Positions 1-5,349 of a stretch of 8,666 nt of DNA are shown here, piece by piece. The notes under the pieces are model-generated. The model worked only from the letters and a program-made list of their open reading frames with translations, had not been told where the DNA came from and searched no databases. The stretch's first letter is position 1. Each line of letters opens with the position of its first letter. Source of the stretch: Bacillota bacterium (GTDB taxonomy: Bacteria > Bacillota > Sulfobacillia > Sulfobacillales > Sulfobacillaceae); NCBI GenBank assembly GCA_021820675.1, contig JAKADI010000045.1, forward strand, positions 1-8,666, in the 5' to 3' direction. The translations under genes and the position numbers were made by a program.

Positions 1-1
1 G

Positions 2-100
2 ATCGCGGAAGATACTTATTTTCTGCACCAAGCCCTCAAACCCATTGCGAAACCCGTGGCACTATTCCACAATTTGTTAGAAAAGGAGAATGCGTCATGA
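2..100 (+). CDS. C-terminal end of an unknown protein (5' partial)
   Basis: An open frame runs in from the window edge and ends at the TGA at 98-100, giving 32 residues (ending LFHNLLEKENAS). Its stop overlaps the ATG of the next small ORF as ATGA, which is typical of translationally coupled genes in one operon, so I take this to be the real end of an upstream gene. The visible tail is mixed amphipathic and charged, with no membrane segment and no recognisable motif. The family cannot be named from this fragment. Confidence 0.55.
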   Translation: MAEDTYFLHQALKPIAKPVALFHNLLEKENAS

Positions 101-249
101 AATGGATCATCGGACTCATCGTACTGGCGTTTGTGTTGGGCTGGGGGTTGCGGGGGAGTTTCGGGGTGTCCCCGACCGCTAACGGCGTGGGTTTCCAAGG
201 CAATGTTCACGTGATCCATCAGGCCCCGCAAGGGAGAACGACGCCGTGA
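97..249 (+). CDS. Small single-pass membrane protein, 50 aa, unknown function
   Basis: ATG at 97 is preceded by an AAAAGGAGAA ribosome binding site (81-90) at good spacing. The product starts MKW and has one hydrophobic segment (about residues 3-18, IIGLIVLAFVLGWGL). An Arg-Gly follows, then a polar tail rich in Gly, Pro and Gln ending GRTTP. This fits a bitopic or secreted-tail small membrane protein. The start overlaps the upstream stop (ATGA) and the stop overlaps the next GTG start (GTGA), so it sits in a coupled string of short genes. No family is recognised. The strong Shine-Dalgarno and the membrane segment argue that it is translated, although it is short. Confidence 0.6.
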   Translation: MKWIIGLIVLAFVLGWGLRGSFGVSPTANGVGFQGNVHVIHQAPQGRTTP

Positions 250-458
250 CAACCGTTGCGCAATGTTCCCATTGCGGGCAATCGCTGAGGAGTCCTCTAC
301 CCGCGGAACCGGATGAAGGCGTGTTGGATGCCGAATACCGCGTCATCCCCGAGAAACACTGGACGGATGCGATCTGGACCAAGGACACGTTTCTCGGCAA
401 ACCGAAGTGGCTTCGGGTCCTCACCCCTAGGAAGGGTAAAATCCATGACAAAGTGTGA
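246..458 (+). CDS. Small CxxC-containing protein, 70 aa, unknown function
   Basis: GTG at 246 overlaps the preceding TGA (GTGA), and the frame ends at TGA 456-458. The N-terminus carries CSHCGQ at residues 7-12, a zinc-knuckle half-site, but no second CxxC pair follows. One CxxC alone could bind metal as a dimer, or the protein may be a degenerate zinc ribbon. The middle is acidic (EPDEGVLDAEY), then aromatic and Lys/Trp-rich (WTDAIWTKDTFLGKPKWLRV), and the end is basic. No ribosome binding site is obvious, so translation would depend on coupling to the upstream ORF. The function is not known to me. Confidence 0.45.
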   Translation: MTTVAQCSHCGQSLRSPLPAEPDEGVLDAEYRVIPEKHWTDAIWTKDTFLGKPKWLRVLTPRKGKIHDKV

Positions 459-513
459 CCGTTGCGGAACGGACAATCCGGTGGAATCGGCATTCTTCAT
501 TGTAGCCCCGTGA
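445..513 (+). CDS. Very short zinc-knuckle ORF, possibly a frameshifted zinc ribbon
   Basis: ATG at 445 lies inside the end of the previous ORF and has a good ribosome binding site (GGAAGGG at 430-436, 8 bases upstream). It encodes 22 residues beginning MTKCDRCGTDNP. That is the classic first half of a zinc ribbon (CxxCGtxNp), which is normally followed by a second FCxxCG about ten residues later. Here the frame reads AFFIVAP and stops. In the next frame the same bases read HCSPVTARSYPMC and stay open to a TAG at 594-596. It may be a tiny real peptide or a zinc ribbon broken by an indel near 495-502. Confidence 0.35.
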   Translation: MTKCDRCGTDNPVESAFFIVAP

Positions 514-675
514 CAGCCCGGTCATACCCGATGTGCCAGATCAACAAAATGGTACGCAAGCGCCGTCAAGCTCCGGACCGAAGATGGAGAAATTAGGCGG
601 CGGATGTCTCGATACGTGCGGAAAGAGGGTGCATCATGTCATGGCCGATATTTTCATTAATCCGCCATTGACACC

Positions 676-811
676 TTATCCACAAATAACGTCGTTTTGT
701 GGATGAATTGTGGATAGTTTTTGACGAATTGGGAACTATTTTGCGGATCTGGCCAAGTTACTCACGGAGCGTCTACAGTTTATCCACACTTTGTGAACAA
801 TCTGAGGATAA
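676..811. promoter_or_regulatory. DnaA-box cluster (candidate replication-control or origin-like element)
   Basis: The consensus DnaA box TTATCCACA occurs perfectly on the plus strand at 676-684 and 780-788. On the minus strand, one-mismatch boxes lie at 698-706 (TCATCCACA), 709-717 (CTATCCACA) and 803-811 (TTATCCTCA). A weaker two-mismatch copy is at 792-800 (TTGTTCACA). The two minus-strand boxes at 698 and 709 are 11 bases apart, about one helical turn. A/T-rich sequence follows at 841-852 and 925-938. Such density is known at chromosomal origins and at DnaA-box clusters that titrate DnaA. No dnaA, dnaN or rpmH is in view, so which of these it is remains open. Confidence 0.55.
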
Positions 812-854
812 CCACCACATCTAGCCCTACGGATACTCACAAAAGTAAAAAATC

Positions 855-880
855 CGACTCGCGTTGAGTCGACAATTGTC
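855..880. repeat. Small hairpin adjoining a 10-bp palindrome
   Basis: CGACTC (855-860) and GAGTCG (866-871) form a six-pair stem with loop GCGTT. It is immediately joined to the perfect palindrome GACAATTGTC (871-880). There is no T-tract, so it is not a terminator. It lies about 45 bases downstream of the DnaA-box cluster and may be a protein-binding site. Confidence 0.35.
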
Positions 881-1108
881 ATCATGAATCAAGAAATCCA
901 GAGACCGCCTGTCGCAAAAATCATGAAAATTTATAGGCATTCTGTCGTTTCGGGTGACAAGTTACACCACCTCTATTAACGGAGGCTATCCTAGCATTCC
1001 TCAGTTTTGATATGATGGAGAAGATCAATTTGTGGACTTACCATCACAATAAATTCGACATAGTAGATTGATAAATCTATGTGACGTATGCCATAAGGGA
1101 GTTTATCC

Positions 1109-1849
1109 GTGACAGACCCATCATTACAGTCAATATCCACCGTCATCCAATCGACCTTTGATCGCCATGCCACCCACGTTGTGACAGCCCAATTCCAGGA
1201 ACACACCGAACGAACCCGCATCTGGAACCAAGATCAGTTGAACGTGTTTTATGACCTAGGTCCCGGCAGGTGGCATACTCAACTCTGGCGGTCCTGGTGG
1301 CAGGCGCCAAATTCTTGGCGCCATGAATGTATTTCGGTGGAGGATCCCACGTACGTTATCAGTGGTCTATTGGTCCAACATGGCGAGTGGTGGGCATACC
1401 GATCTTCGCCCCAAATCCACTCTTCAGCATCCCGCCTGCCTGTGATCACGCGCCGAGGACGAGTGGGACGGAATGCCGTACCCCTGTTGACTGGCACAGG
1501 GGGAGAGAAGGCCCGCATGAACGCCGCCAAATGGCAGTGGGTTGATCCCGCCTTAATCCTTCGTGTCCGATCATGGGAATGGGGCCATGACAAAACCTCT
1601 TCCCATAAGTGCCTGTGGTACGGCCAAAGTTTGTCCACTGGGGACAAACCCCACATCTTATCCACATCAGCTAGTCCCCTTTTTCGATCGGGCACTGTCT
1701 TCGAATGCTGGATCGATCCCGATACCGGCTTCCCCGTACGGTGCTCGGGTTCATATAACGAGCAACCATTATGGGAACTCACCGTGACCGATAGGCATTT
1801 GGCCAAGGAGATACCGACCGATGTCTTTAAGCCGGCATGGCTGTCTTAA
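1109..1849 (+). CDS. Trp-rich protein with LolA/RseB-like C-terminus, no signal peptide
   Basis: The GTG start at 1109 is set by AAGGGAG (1095-1101), seven bases upstream. An in-frame TAA at 1094-1096 rules out a longer N-terminus. The product is 246 aa with about 16 tryptophans, an unusually high content. Near the C-terminus it reads WIDPDTGFPV (201-210), then LAKEIPTDVFKPAW (231-244). The first resembles the WIDPxTGLPLR strand pair and the second the EIPxDLFxP ending seen in LolA/RseB-type 'outer-membrane lipoprotein-sorting' domains. The earlier stretch PNSWRHECI...VISGLLVQHGEWWAY fits the same open beta-barrel layout. Family members are normally exported, but this one begins with a polar MTDPSLQS segment and no membrane anchor. 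It follows the DnaA-box cluster directly and contains another perfect box at 1658-1666. The fold is inferred and the function unknown. Confidence 0.65.
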   Translation: MTDPSLQSISTVIQSTFDRHATHVVTAQFQEHTERTRIWNQDQLNVFYDLGPGRWHTQLWRSWWQAPNSWRHECISVEDPTYVISGLLVQHGEWWAYRSSPQIHSSASRLPVITRRGRVGRNAVPLLTGTGGEKARMNAAKWQWVDPALILRVRSWEWGHDKTSSHKCLWYGQSLSTGDKPHILSTSASPLFRSGTVFECWIDPDTGFPVRCSGSYNEQPLWELTVTDRHLAKEIPTDVFKPAWLS

Positions 1850-1896
1850 TCAAGACCTTGAGGCATGTCGTGTCCAGTCCCGGGCCAAGGAGAGAA

Positions 1897-1918
1897 GACA
1901 GGGTTCTGGTGAACTGTC
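1897..1918. terminator. Hairpin between convergent genes (weak terminator candidate)
   Basis: GACA (1897-1900) and GTTC (1903-1906) pair with GAAC (1911-1914) and TGTC (1915-1918) around the loop TGGT, with a two-base bulge (1901-1902). It lies between the ends of two convergent genes (stops at 1849 and 1930). There is no good T-tract on the plus side; on the minus side the following sequence is mildly pyrimidine-rich. Position supports a terminator, sequence only weakly. Confidence 0.3.
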
Positions 1919-1929
1919 GCGTCCTCGTC

Positions 1930-2289
1930 CTATCTATACAGACTTAACAAGATCACAAAAACGTCAAATCCAAGAATCGCCAAAATGGCCATCAAATTAC
2001 TACCAGCAATTGCAATCATGGGAATCGACAGCGCCATAACAGCCGATACGGTTCCCAAAGCAGAATGGCGTTTCAAAAAGGGACGCAAAAGACGTTTCCG
2101 TTCGTAGATTGGAAGATTATCCAAATAATGCAGAACGTCATCAACAGTCAATTCGGTCGGTTTTTGGGATTTTTTCAGGAGTTCATAGATTTGATCGGCA
2201 GTCGGTTCGTCATAATCGGCACCAAGCGCACGGTTGGCTTGAATAATGGCGAGAATAGCGTGTTTATTTACCAAATTCTTGGATGTCAC
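1930..2289 (-). CDS. Small protein with Fur-like winged-helix-looking N-terminus and two C-terminal TM segments
   Basis: An ATG at 2331 would give 133 aa, but the GTG at 2289-2287 has an ideal AGGAGG seven bases upstream (plus-strand 2297-2302), so I start there: 119 aa, stop TAG at 1932-1930. Residues 9-60 read HAILAIIQ...PTADQIYELLKK...LTVDDVLHYLDNL. This spacing resembles the N-terminal winged helix of Fur-type regulators (IL..L...TAeeIy..L...TVyr.L..L), but without a metal-binding C-terminal domain. A basic stretch (YERKRLLRPFLKRH, 62-75) follows, then two hydrophobic segments (about 77-95 and 97-117) to the end. It could be a membrane-tethered DNA-binding protein or simply a small membrane protein. 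The regulator reading is inference. A hairpin abuts its ribosome binding site. Confidence 0.6.
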   Translation of the reverse strand: MTSKNLVNKHAILAIIQANRALGADYDEPTADQIYELLKKSQKPTELTVDDVLHYLDNLPIYERKRLLRPFLKRHSALGTVSAVMALSIPMIAIAGSNLMAILAILGFDVFVILLSLYR

Positions 2290-2300
2290 GATTAGGCCTC

Positions 2301-2313
2301 CTGTCACCGACAG
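2301..2313 (-). promoter_or_regulatory. Hairpin abutting the ribosome binding site of the 1930-2289 gene
   Basis: On the minus strand CTGTC-GGT-GACAG forms a five-pair hairpin (plus-strand 2301-2305 and 2309-2313). The last two bases of its stem overlap the AGGAGG ribosome binding site (2297-2302). It could modulate ribosome access, but the stem is short. Confidence 0.25.
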
Positions 2314-2338
2314 CCACATCAAATGCGACACACTCTAA

Positions 2339-2374
2339 GTCTAGAATAGATCACCGAAGGGCTCGGGGCTAGAC
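2339..2374. promoter_or_regulatory. Inverted repeat GTCTAG/CTAGAC in the divergent intergenic region
   Basis: GTCTAG (2339-2344) and CTAGAC (2369-2374) form a dyad separated by 24 bases, in the 223-base gap between the divergent 1930-2289 gene and uppP. It is an operator candidate by position only. The rest of the gap holds no convincing gene. A weak plus-strand promoter reading is TTAACC (2427-2432), 17 bases, TATTGT (2450-2455). Confidence 0.2.
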
Positions 2375-2512
2375 CCACCTTCCACTCCATCATCCGATTT
2401 TTTGGGGGAAACATGGGTTTGTGACCTTAACCGGGGCATTGGCGTCGAATATTGTAATGTGCATGGTGTGTGTTGCCCGCGTTAACACTATATTCATAAA
2501 GGAGTCGGTTGT

Positions 2513-3331
2513 GTGCCACTTTTCAGCGCCGTTATATTAGGGCTTATCCAAGGATTTGCCGAACTGTTCCCGTTTTCCTCTTTAGGATTGTTGGTGATTC
2601 TCCCCCACGTGGTACATCTTCAGGTGCCGACTCAAGGGTCAAAATATCTGCCATTTTTGGTCGCCCTGCATGCCGGCACCGCCATCGCGTTGCTTCTGCT
2701 GTTCCGCCGGGAATGGGCAGGAATTATCCGCGGTTGGTTCTTGTGGCTTAAAGGCCAGCATACCGATGAAGGCCGTCTCGCTTGGCTGTTAATTTGGGGT
2801 ACGATTCCCACCGGGATTGTCGGGCTCGTGTTAAAGCATCCCCTGGCGCATCTGTTTTCCCAGCCACTTTTAGCCGCAATATTTCTCATCGTGAACGGGG
2901 TTATCATGTTTGGCGGGGATCGCTGGTATGCCGCTCAGCACGCCCATACCACCCGTTTGGCCCGCTTAAGTGTCCCCAAGGCCATCAGAATTGGACTATT
3001 CCAGATCTTAGCCCTCATCCCCGGGCTATCGCGCTCGGGATCCACCATAACCGGCGGTGTTGGTCAAGGGTTGTCTTTTGAAGAGGCGGCCCACTTCAGC
3101 TTTCTCCTTGCAACTCCTATCATTTTGGCAGCGAGCGTATTGGAATTACCGAAGTTGCACGGCGGGTTGCACGGACTTTTGGTGCCTTCGCTAATTGGCG
3201 GCGTCTTAGCGGGCATTACCGCCTGGATCTCGGCAAAATTTTTGTTGCGGTACTTCCGTGTGCATAATCTCTCCCGGTTAGCCGCTATCTCAGTAGCCGT
3301 CGGCGTCATCGGGATCATCTTAATTCACTAA
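2513..3331 (+). CDS. uppP: Undecaprenyl-diphosphatase (UppP/BacA family)
   Basis: This multi-spanning membrane enzyme removes a phosphate from undecaprenyl diphosphate to recycle the lipid carrier of peptidoglycan and wall polymers; in many bacteria it also gives low-level bacitracin resistance. The 272 aa length is normal for the family. GTG at 2513 has AAAGGAG (2498-2504) eight bases upstream. The first family motif is at 11-27: Q13-GFA-E17-LFP-F-S22-S23-LGLL. Q13 and E17 match the (E/Q)xxxE pair. The second is PGLSRSGSTITGG at 170-182, with Arg174 flanked by Ser173 and Ser175, then FSFLLATP at 195-202. The oddity is Leu26 where nearly all relatives have His (SSxGH). It is convergent with rmuC and shows no operon partner here. 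Confidence 0.92.
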   Translation: MPLFSAVILGLIQGFAELFPFSSLGLLVILPHVVHLQVPTQGSKYLPFLVALHAGTAIALLLLFRREWAGIIRGWFLWLKGQHTDEGRLAWLLIWGTIPTGIVGLVLKHPLAHLFSQPLLAAIFLIVNGVIMFGGDRWYAAQHAHTTRLARLSVPKAIRIGLFQILALIPGLSRSGSTITGGVGQGLSFEEAAHFSFLLATPIILAASVLELPKLHGGLHGLLVPSLIGGVLAGITAWISAKFLLRYFRVHNLSRLAAISVAVGVIGIILIH

Positions 3332-3364
3332 TCTTCTGAAGTTATCTGCGTGCTTCAAGAAGAT
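3331..3364 (+). terminator. Hairpin at the end of uppP (probable terminator)
   Basis: ATCTTCTGAAG (3331-3341) pairs with CTTCAAGAAGAT (3353-3364) through an 11-base loop, giving about 11 pairs with one bulge. It begins on the last base of the uppP stop. No T-run follows, so it is an incomplete intrinsic terminator and might serve either strand. The remaining 3365-3478 gap has only a short CTCGG/CCGAG dyad and no gene. Confidence 0.4.
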
Positions 3365-3478
3365 GACAATCCAATCCGTGCTCCCGGCCGGAAGATATCA
3401 CTCGGTGCCGAATTCCGAGAAAAAGACCGCTGGGTTGACAGGGGATGTTTTACCTCTGGCAAAGGTATGATTCGTGGC

Positions 3479-4975
3479 TTAATCATGGAGAGAAACGTCG
3501 ATTCCTTCTTCCAACCAAGGCGTTGCGGCCTCCGGGGGAAGAGATTCCACCGAACGCAACTTCCGCTCAATCGCTCGCGAGCGGACGGCGGCGGAATCAA
3601 TGGTATGGCTGGCCTCTTGCAATTTCTTCTGCGTTTTTTCGAGGATGTCGCCAAACTTCCCAAATTCGGATTTGACTGCCCCTAATAGCTTCCAGACCTC
3701 GCTCGACCGTTTTTGGATGGCGAGAGTCCGAAATCCCATTTGTAAGCTGTTCAACAACGCGCTAAGCGTTGTAGGGCCCGTGACCACGACATGATAATCG
3801 CGCTGCAGCCTATCCCATAAACCGGGGCGCCGTAAGACTTCGGCAAATAAGCCCTCAATAGGAAGAAACATCAGCGCAAAATCGGTGGTGCGGGGCGGGT
3901 TAAGATATTTTTCTTGAATACTCCTGGCCTCAGTTTTAATGCGCGCTTCCAGCATTTTGGAGGCCTCGACGGCTACGCCCACGTCCCCGGATTCTTCCGC
4001 CTCAACCATGCGCTGATAGTCTTCTAAGGGAAATTTGGCATCAATCGGCAATAGCACCGTATCCGCCACATCATCTTTGCCGGGCAAACGCACAGCAAAG
4101 TCAACGCGTTCCAAACTCCCGTTTTTGACAGCCACTTTGGATTCGTATTGGTCGGGTGACAGAATTTGTTCCAAGATATTGTCCAATTGAATTTCCCCCA
4201 AGGTTCCACGCGTTTTGACGTTGGCGAGCACTTTCTTCAAATCACCCACTCCTGACGCCAAACTTTGCATCTCCCCGAGGCCTTTTTGCACCTGTTCCAA
4301 TCGATCGCTGACCAATTTAAAAGATTCACCCAGCCGCTGCTCCAAGGTCTGATGCAGTTTCTCGTCAACTGTCTGCCGCATTTTCTCCAACTTCTCACTG
4401 TTGTCACGTTGCAGGTTCATCAGTTGCTTTTCCACGGTATTGCGCACCTGCTCCAACTGGGTTACGTTCATCTGCGTTAATTGCCCCAACTGCTGCATAA
4501 ACGAATCGAGCTGGTCTTTTTGTTGCCTCGCCATTTCACTGAGTTGTTCGCGCAGATACCTATCCTGCTGGCGAAATAGACTGTGGGTTTCATTCGCAAA
4601 ATTTGTAAAGCGTTCTCGTTCCCTATCGCCCATTTCACTTAACGTGCCCTTAACCAGATGATGAAGATTGTCCAAGCTCTGTTGCTGAGCGAGCATGTGT
4701 TGCTGCTGGTCGTATAGAAGCCGTTCGTTCAACGCCCTAAAATTCCCGGACACTTCTTCCCGGAGGAGTTTACTGGCTAAAGACGCCTCTTCTCGCGCAC
4801 GCGTCGCTTCTTCCCTGGTGATGTTCTCCAGGCGTTCTTGCCCTTTTTCGAGCGTGCTCATTTGACGAGCAATAAAGTCTTGGATACTCTTAGCCAAACC
4901 TCCAGTAATCCACAAAACCAGGATGGCCACATTCAACAATACCGACAACGTCACCATAATATCGACTAAAACCAT
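3479..4975 (-). CDS. rmuC: DNA recombination protein RmuC
   Basis: RmuC proteins limit DNA inversions at repeats and carry a PD-(D/E)xK nuclease-like fold. This 498-aa product has the standard layout: an N-terminal membrane anchor (about 7-27), a long Gln/Glu/Arg-rich coiled coil (about 35-240), then the RmuC domain. Conserved points are TRGTLGE at 255-261, IDAKFP at 311-316 (the D/ExK element, Asp312 and Lys314), PPRTTDFALMFLPIEGLFAE at 360-379, GPTTL at 400-404 and LNSLQMGFRTLAI at 408-420. The start at 4975 has GGGGGA plus GAGG upstream; the internal Met7 has no ribosome binding site. It has no co-directional partner downstream and converges on uppP. A TATAAT flanked by a dyad lies about 45 bases upstream. 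Confidence 0.95.
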   Translation of the reverse strand: MVLVDIMVTLSVLLNVAILVLWITGGLAKSIQDFIARQMSTLEKGQERLENITREEATRAREEASLASKLLREEVSGNFRALNERLLYDQQQHMLAQQQSLDNLHHLVKGTLSEMGDRERERFTNFANETHSLFRQQDRYLREQLSEMARQQKDQLDSFMQQLGQLTQMNVTQLEQVRNTVEKQLMNLQRDNSEKLEKMRQTVDEKLHQTLEQRLGESFKLVSDRLEQVQKGLGEMQSLASGVGDLKKVLANVKTRGTLGEIQLDNILEQILSPDQYESKVAVKNGSLERVDFAVRLPGKDDVADTVLLPIDAKFPLEDYQRMVEAEESGDVGVAVEASKMLEARIKTEARSIQEKYLNPPRTTDFALMFLPIEGLFAEVLRRPGLWDRLQRDYHVVVTGPTTLSALLNSLQMGFRTLAIQKRSSEVWKLLGAVKSEFGKFGDILEKTQKKLQEASHTIDSAAVRSRAIERKLRSVESLPPEAATPWLEEGIDVSLHD

Positions 4976-5004
4976 ACCTCATCCCCCGCGTCTTCGGCTA
5001 AGTA

Positions 5005-5038
5005 GCACCTGTTATTATTATACAGGCGCTCAGGCGCC
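5005..5038 (-). promoter_or_regulatory. rmuC promoter -10 inside an inverted repeat, with a competing hairpin
   Basis: On the minus strand a perfect TATAAT (plus-strand 5017-5022) lies about 42 bases before the rmuC ATG, though no good -35 is present. It is framed by an eight-pair dyad, GCACCTGT (5005-5012) with ACAGGCGC (5022-5029), one pair being G-U in RNA. A second stem, GGCGC (5025-5029) with GCGCC (5034-5038), shares the same bases, so the two structures exclude each other. This may be a promoter with an overlapping operator. Confidence 0.4.
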
Positions 5039-5051
5039 CAGCTTTTGCCGC

Positions 5052-5273
5052 TTACGCTTCGCTAACAAAAAAGCCGCCGCACATAGTGTGGTCCCCTGGC
5101 ATCCGCCGCCTAGATCGGGAGCCAAGTGCTGATAAAGCCCACAGCATCTGCCCAATCCCATATTGTTGAGGAGTATAGACGCATCCGGCCCATCCGTCAT
5201 TTCCCCACAATCCTTCATATTTCCCAAGCGTATTCACACCCGTTAGACGTTGCCAAGATGTGATCTTCGCGTA
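5052..5273 (-). pseudogene. Possible C-terminal remnant of a permuted papain-like (NlpC/P60/YiiX-type) protein
   Basis: A minus-strand frame opens right after the terminator of the next gene and ends at a TAA (5054-5052), giving 73 residues with no credible start signal; a GTG at 5237 lacks a ribosome binding site. The sequence YGIGQMLWALSALGS...HTMCGGFFVSEA resembles the end of circularly permuted papain-like hydrolases, where a YxxxxILxxAL helix precedes a (C)SGFVSEAL cysteine motif. After the TAA the same frame reads AAKAGRL, as expected if a sense codon (such as TTA) had become TAA. The N-terminal half, which would carry the catalytic His, is absent. It reads as a decayed gene fragment, but the family match is by eye and uncertain. 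A 65-aa frame overlaps it. Confidence 0.35.
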
Positions 5274-5275
5274 TC

Positions 5276-5325
5276 AAAAACAACAGGGCATGGAGCGCCT
5301 TCCTTGTGGCGGCTTCATGCCCTGT
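5276..5325 (-). terminator. Strong Rho-independent terminator of the 5350-5823 gene
   Basis: ACAGGGCATG (5283-5292) pairs perfectly with CATGCCCTGT (5316-5325), and inside it AGCGCC pairs with GGCGGCT with one bulge. On the minus strand the stem is followed by TGTTTTTG (plus-strand A-run at 5276-5280). It starts about 25 bases after the stop at 5350. Confidence 0.88.
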
Positions 5326-5349
5326 CCCGTTATAACGGCGAAAACTGTG

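Larger units (their letters stand above)
514..1108. other. Non-coding region of about 595 bases holding a DnaA-box cluster
   Basis: I see no convincing gene here on either strand. The stretch contains a cluster of DnaA-type 9-mers (676-811), an A-rich run (841-852), a small hairpin next to a palindrome (855-880), and an imperfect hairpin at 1059-1081 just ahead of the next gene (AGATT 1065-1069, GATA loop, AATCT 1074-1078). A TTGACA at 668-673 has no acceptable -10 hexamer at normal spacing, so I do not call a promoter there. Confidence 0.6.

Noticed and set aside
668..673. TTGACA as a promoter -35
   Set aside because: No acceptable -10 hexamer at 15-19 bases downstream; the sequence there belongs to the DnaA-box cluster.
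1059..1081. Hairpin before the 1109 gene as a terminator or riboswitch
   Set aside because: The stem is A/T-rich, only five pairs plus a bulged extension, with no T-tract and no recognised riboswitch motif.
1658..1666. Perfect TTATCCACA inside the 1109-1849 gene
   Set aside because: As a single box within a coding sequence it may be chance; it was not added to the cluster, though it is mentioned because of the proximity.
1279..1806. 175-codon minus-strand open frame antisense to the Trp-rich gene
   Set aside because: It has no good ribosome binding site, and its composition is Arg/His/Trp/Pro-heavy without any fold-like pattern. The plus-strand frame has a fitting start signal and a recognisable C-terminal motif.
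5030..5227. 65-codon minus-strand frame starting TTG, Cys-rich
   Set aside because: It has no ribosome binding site and overlaps, in another frame, the hydrolase-like remnant, which looks more protein-like.
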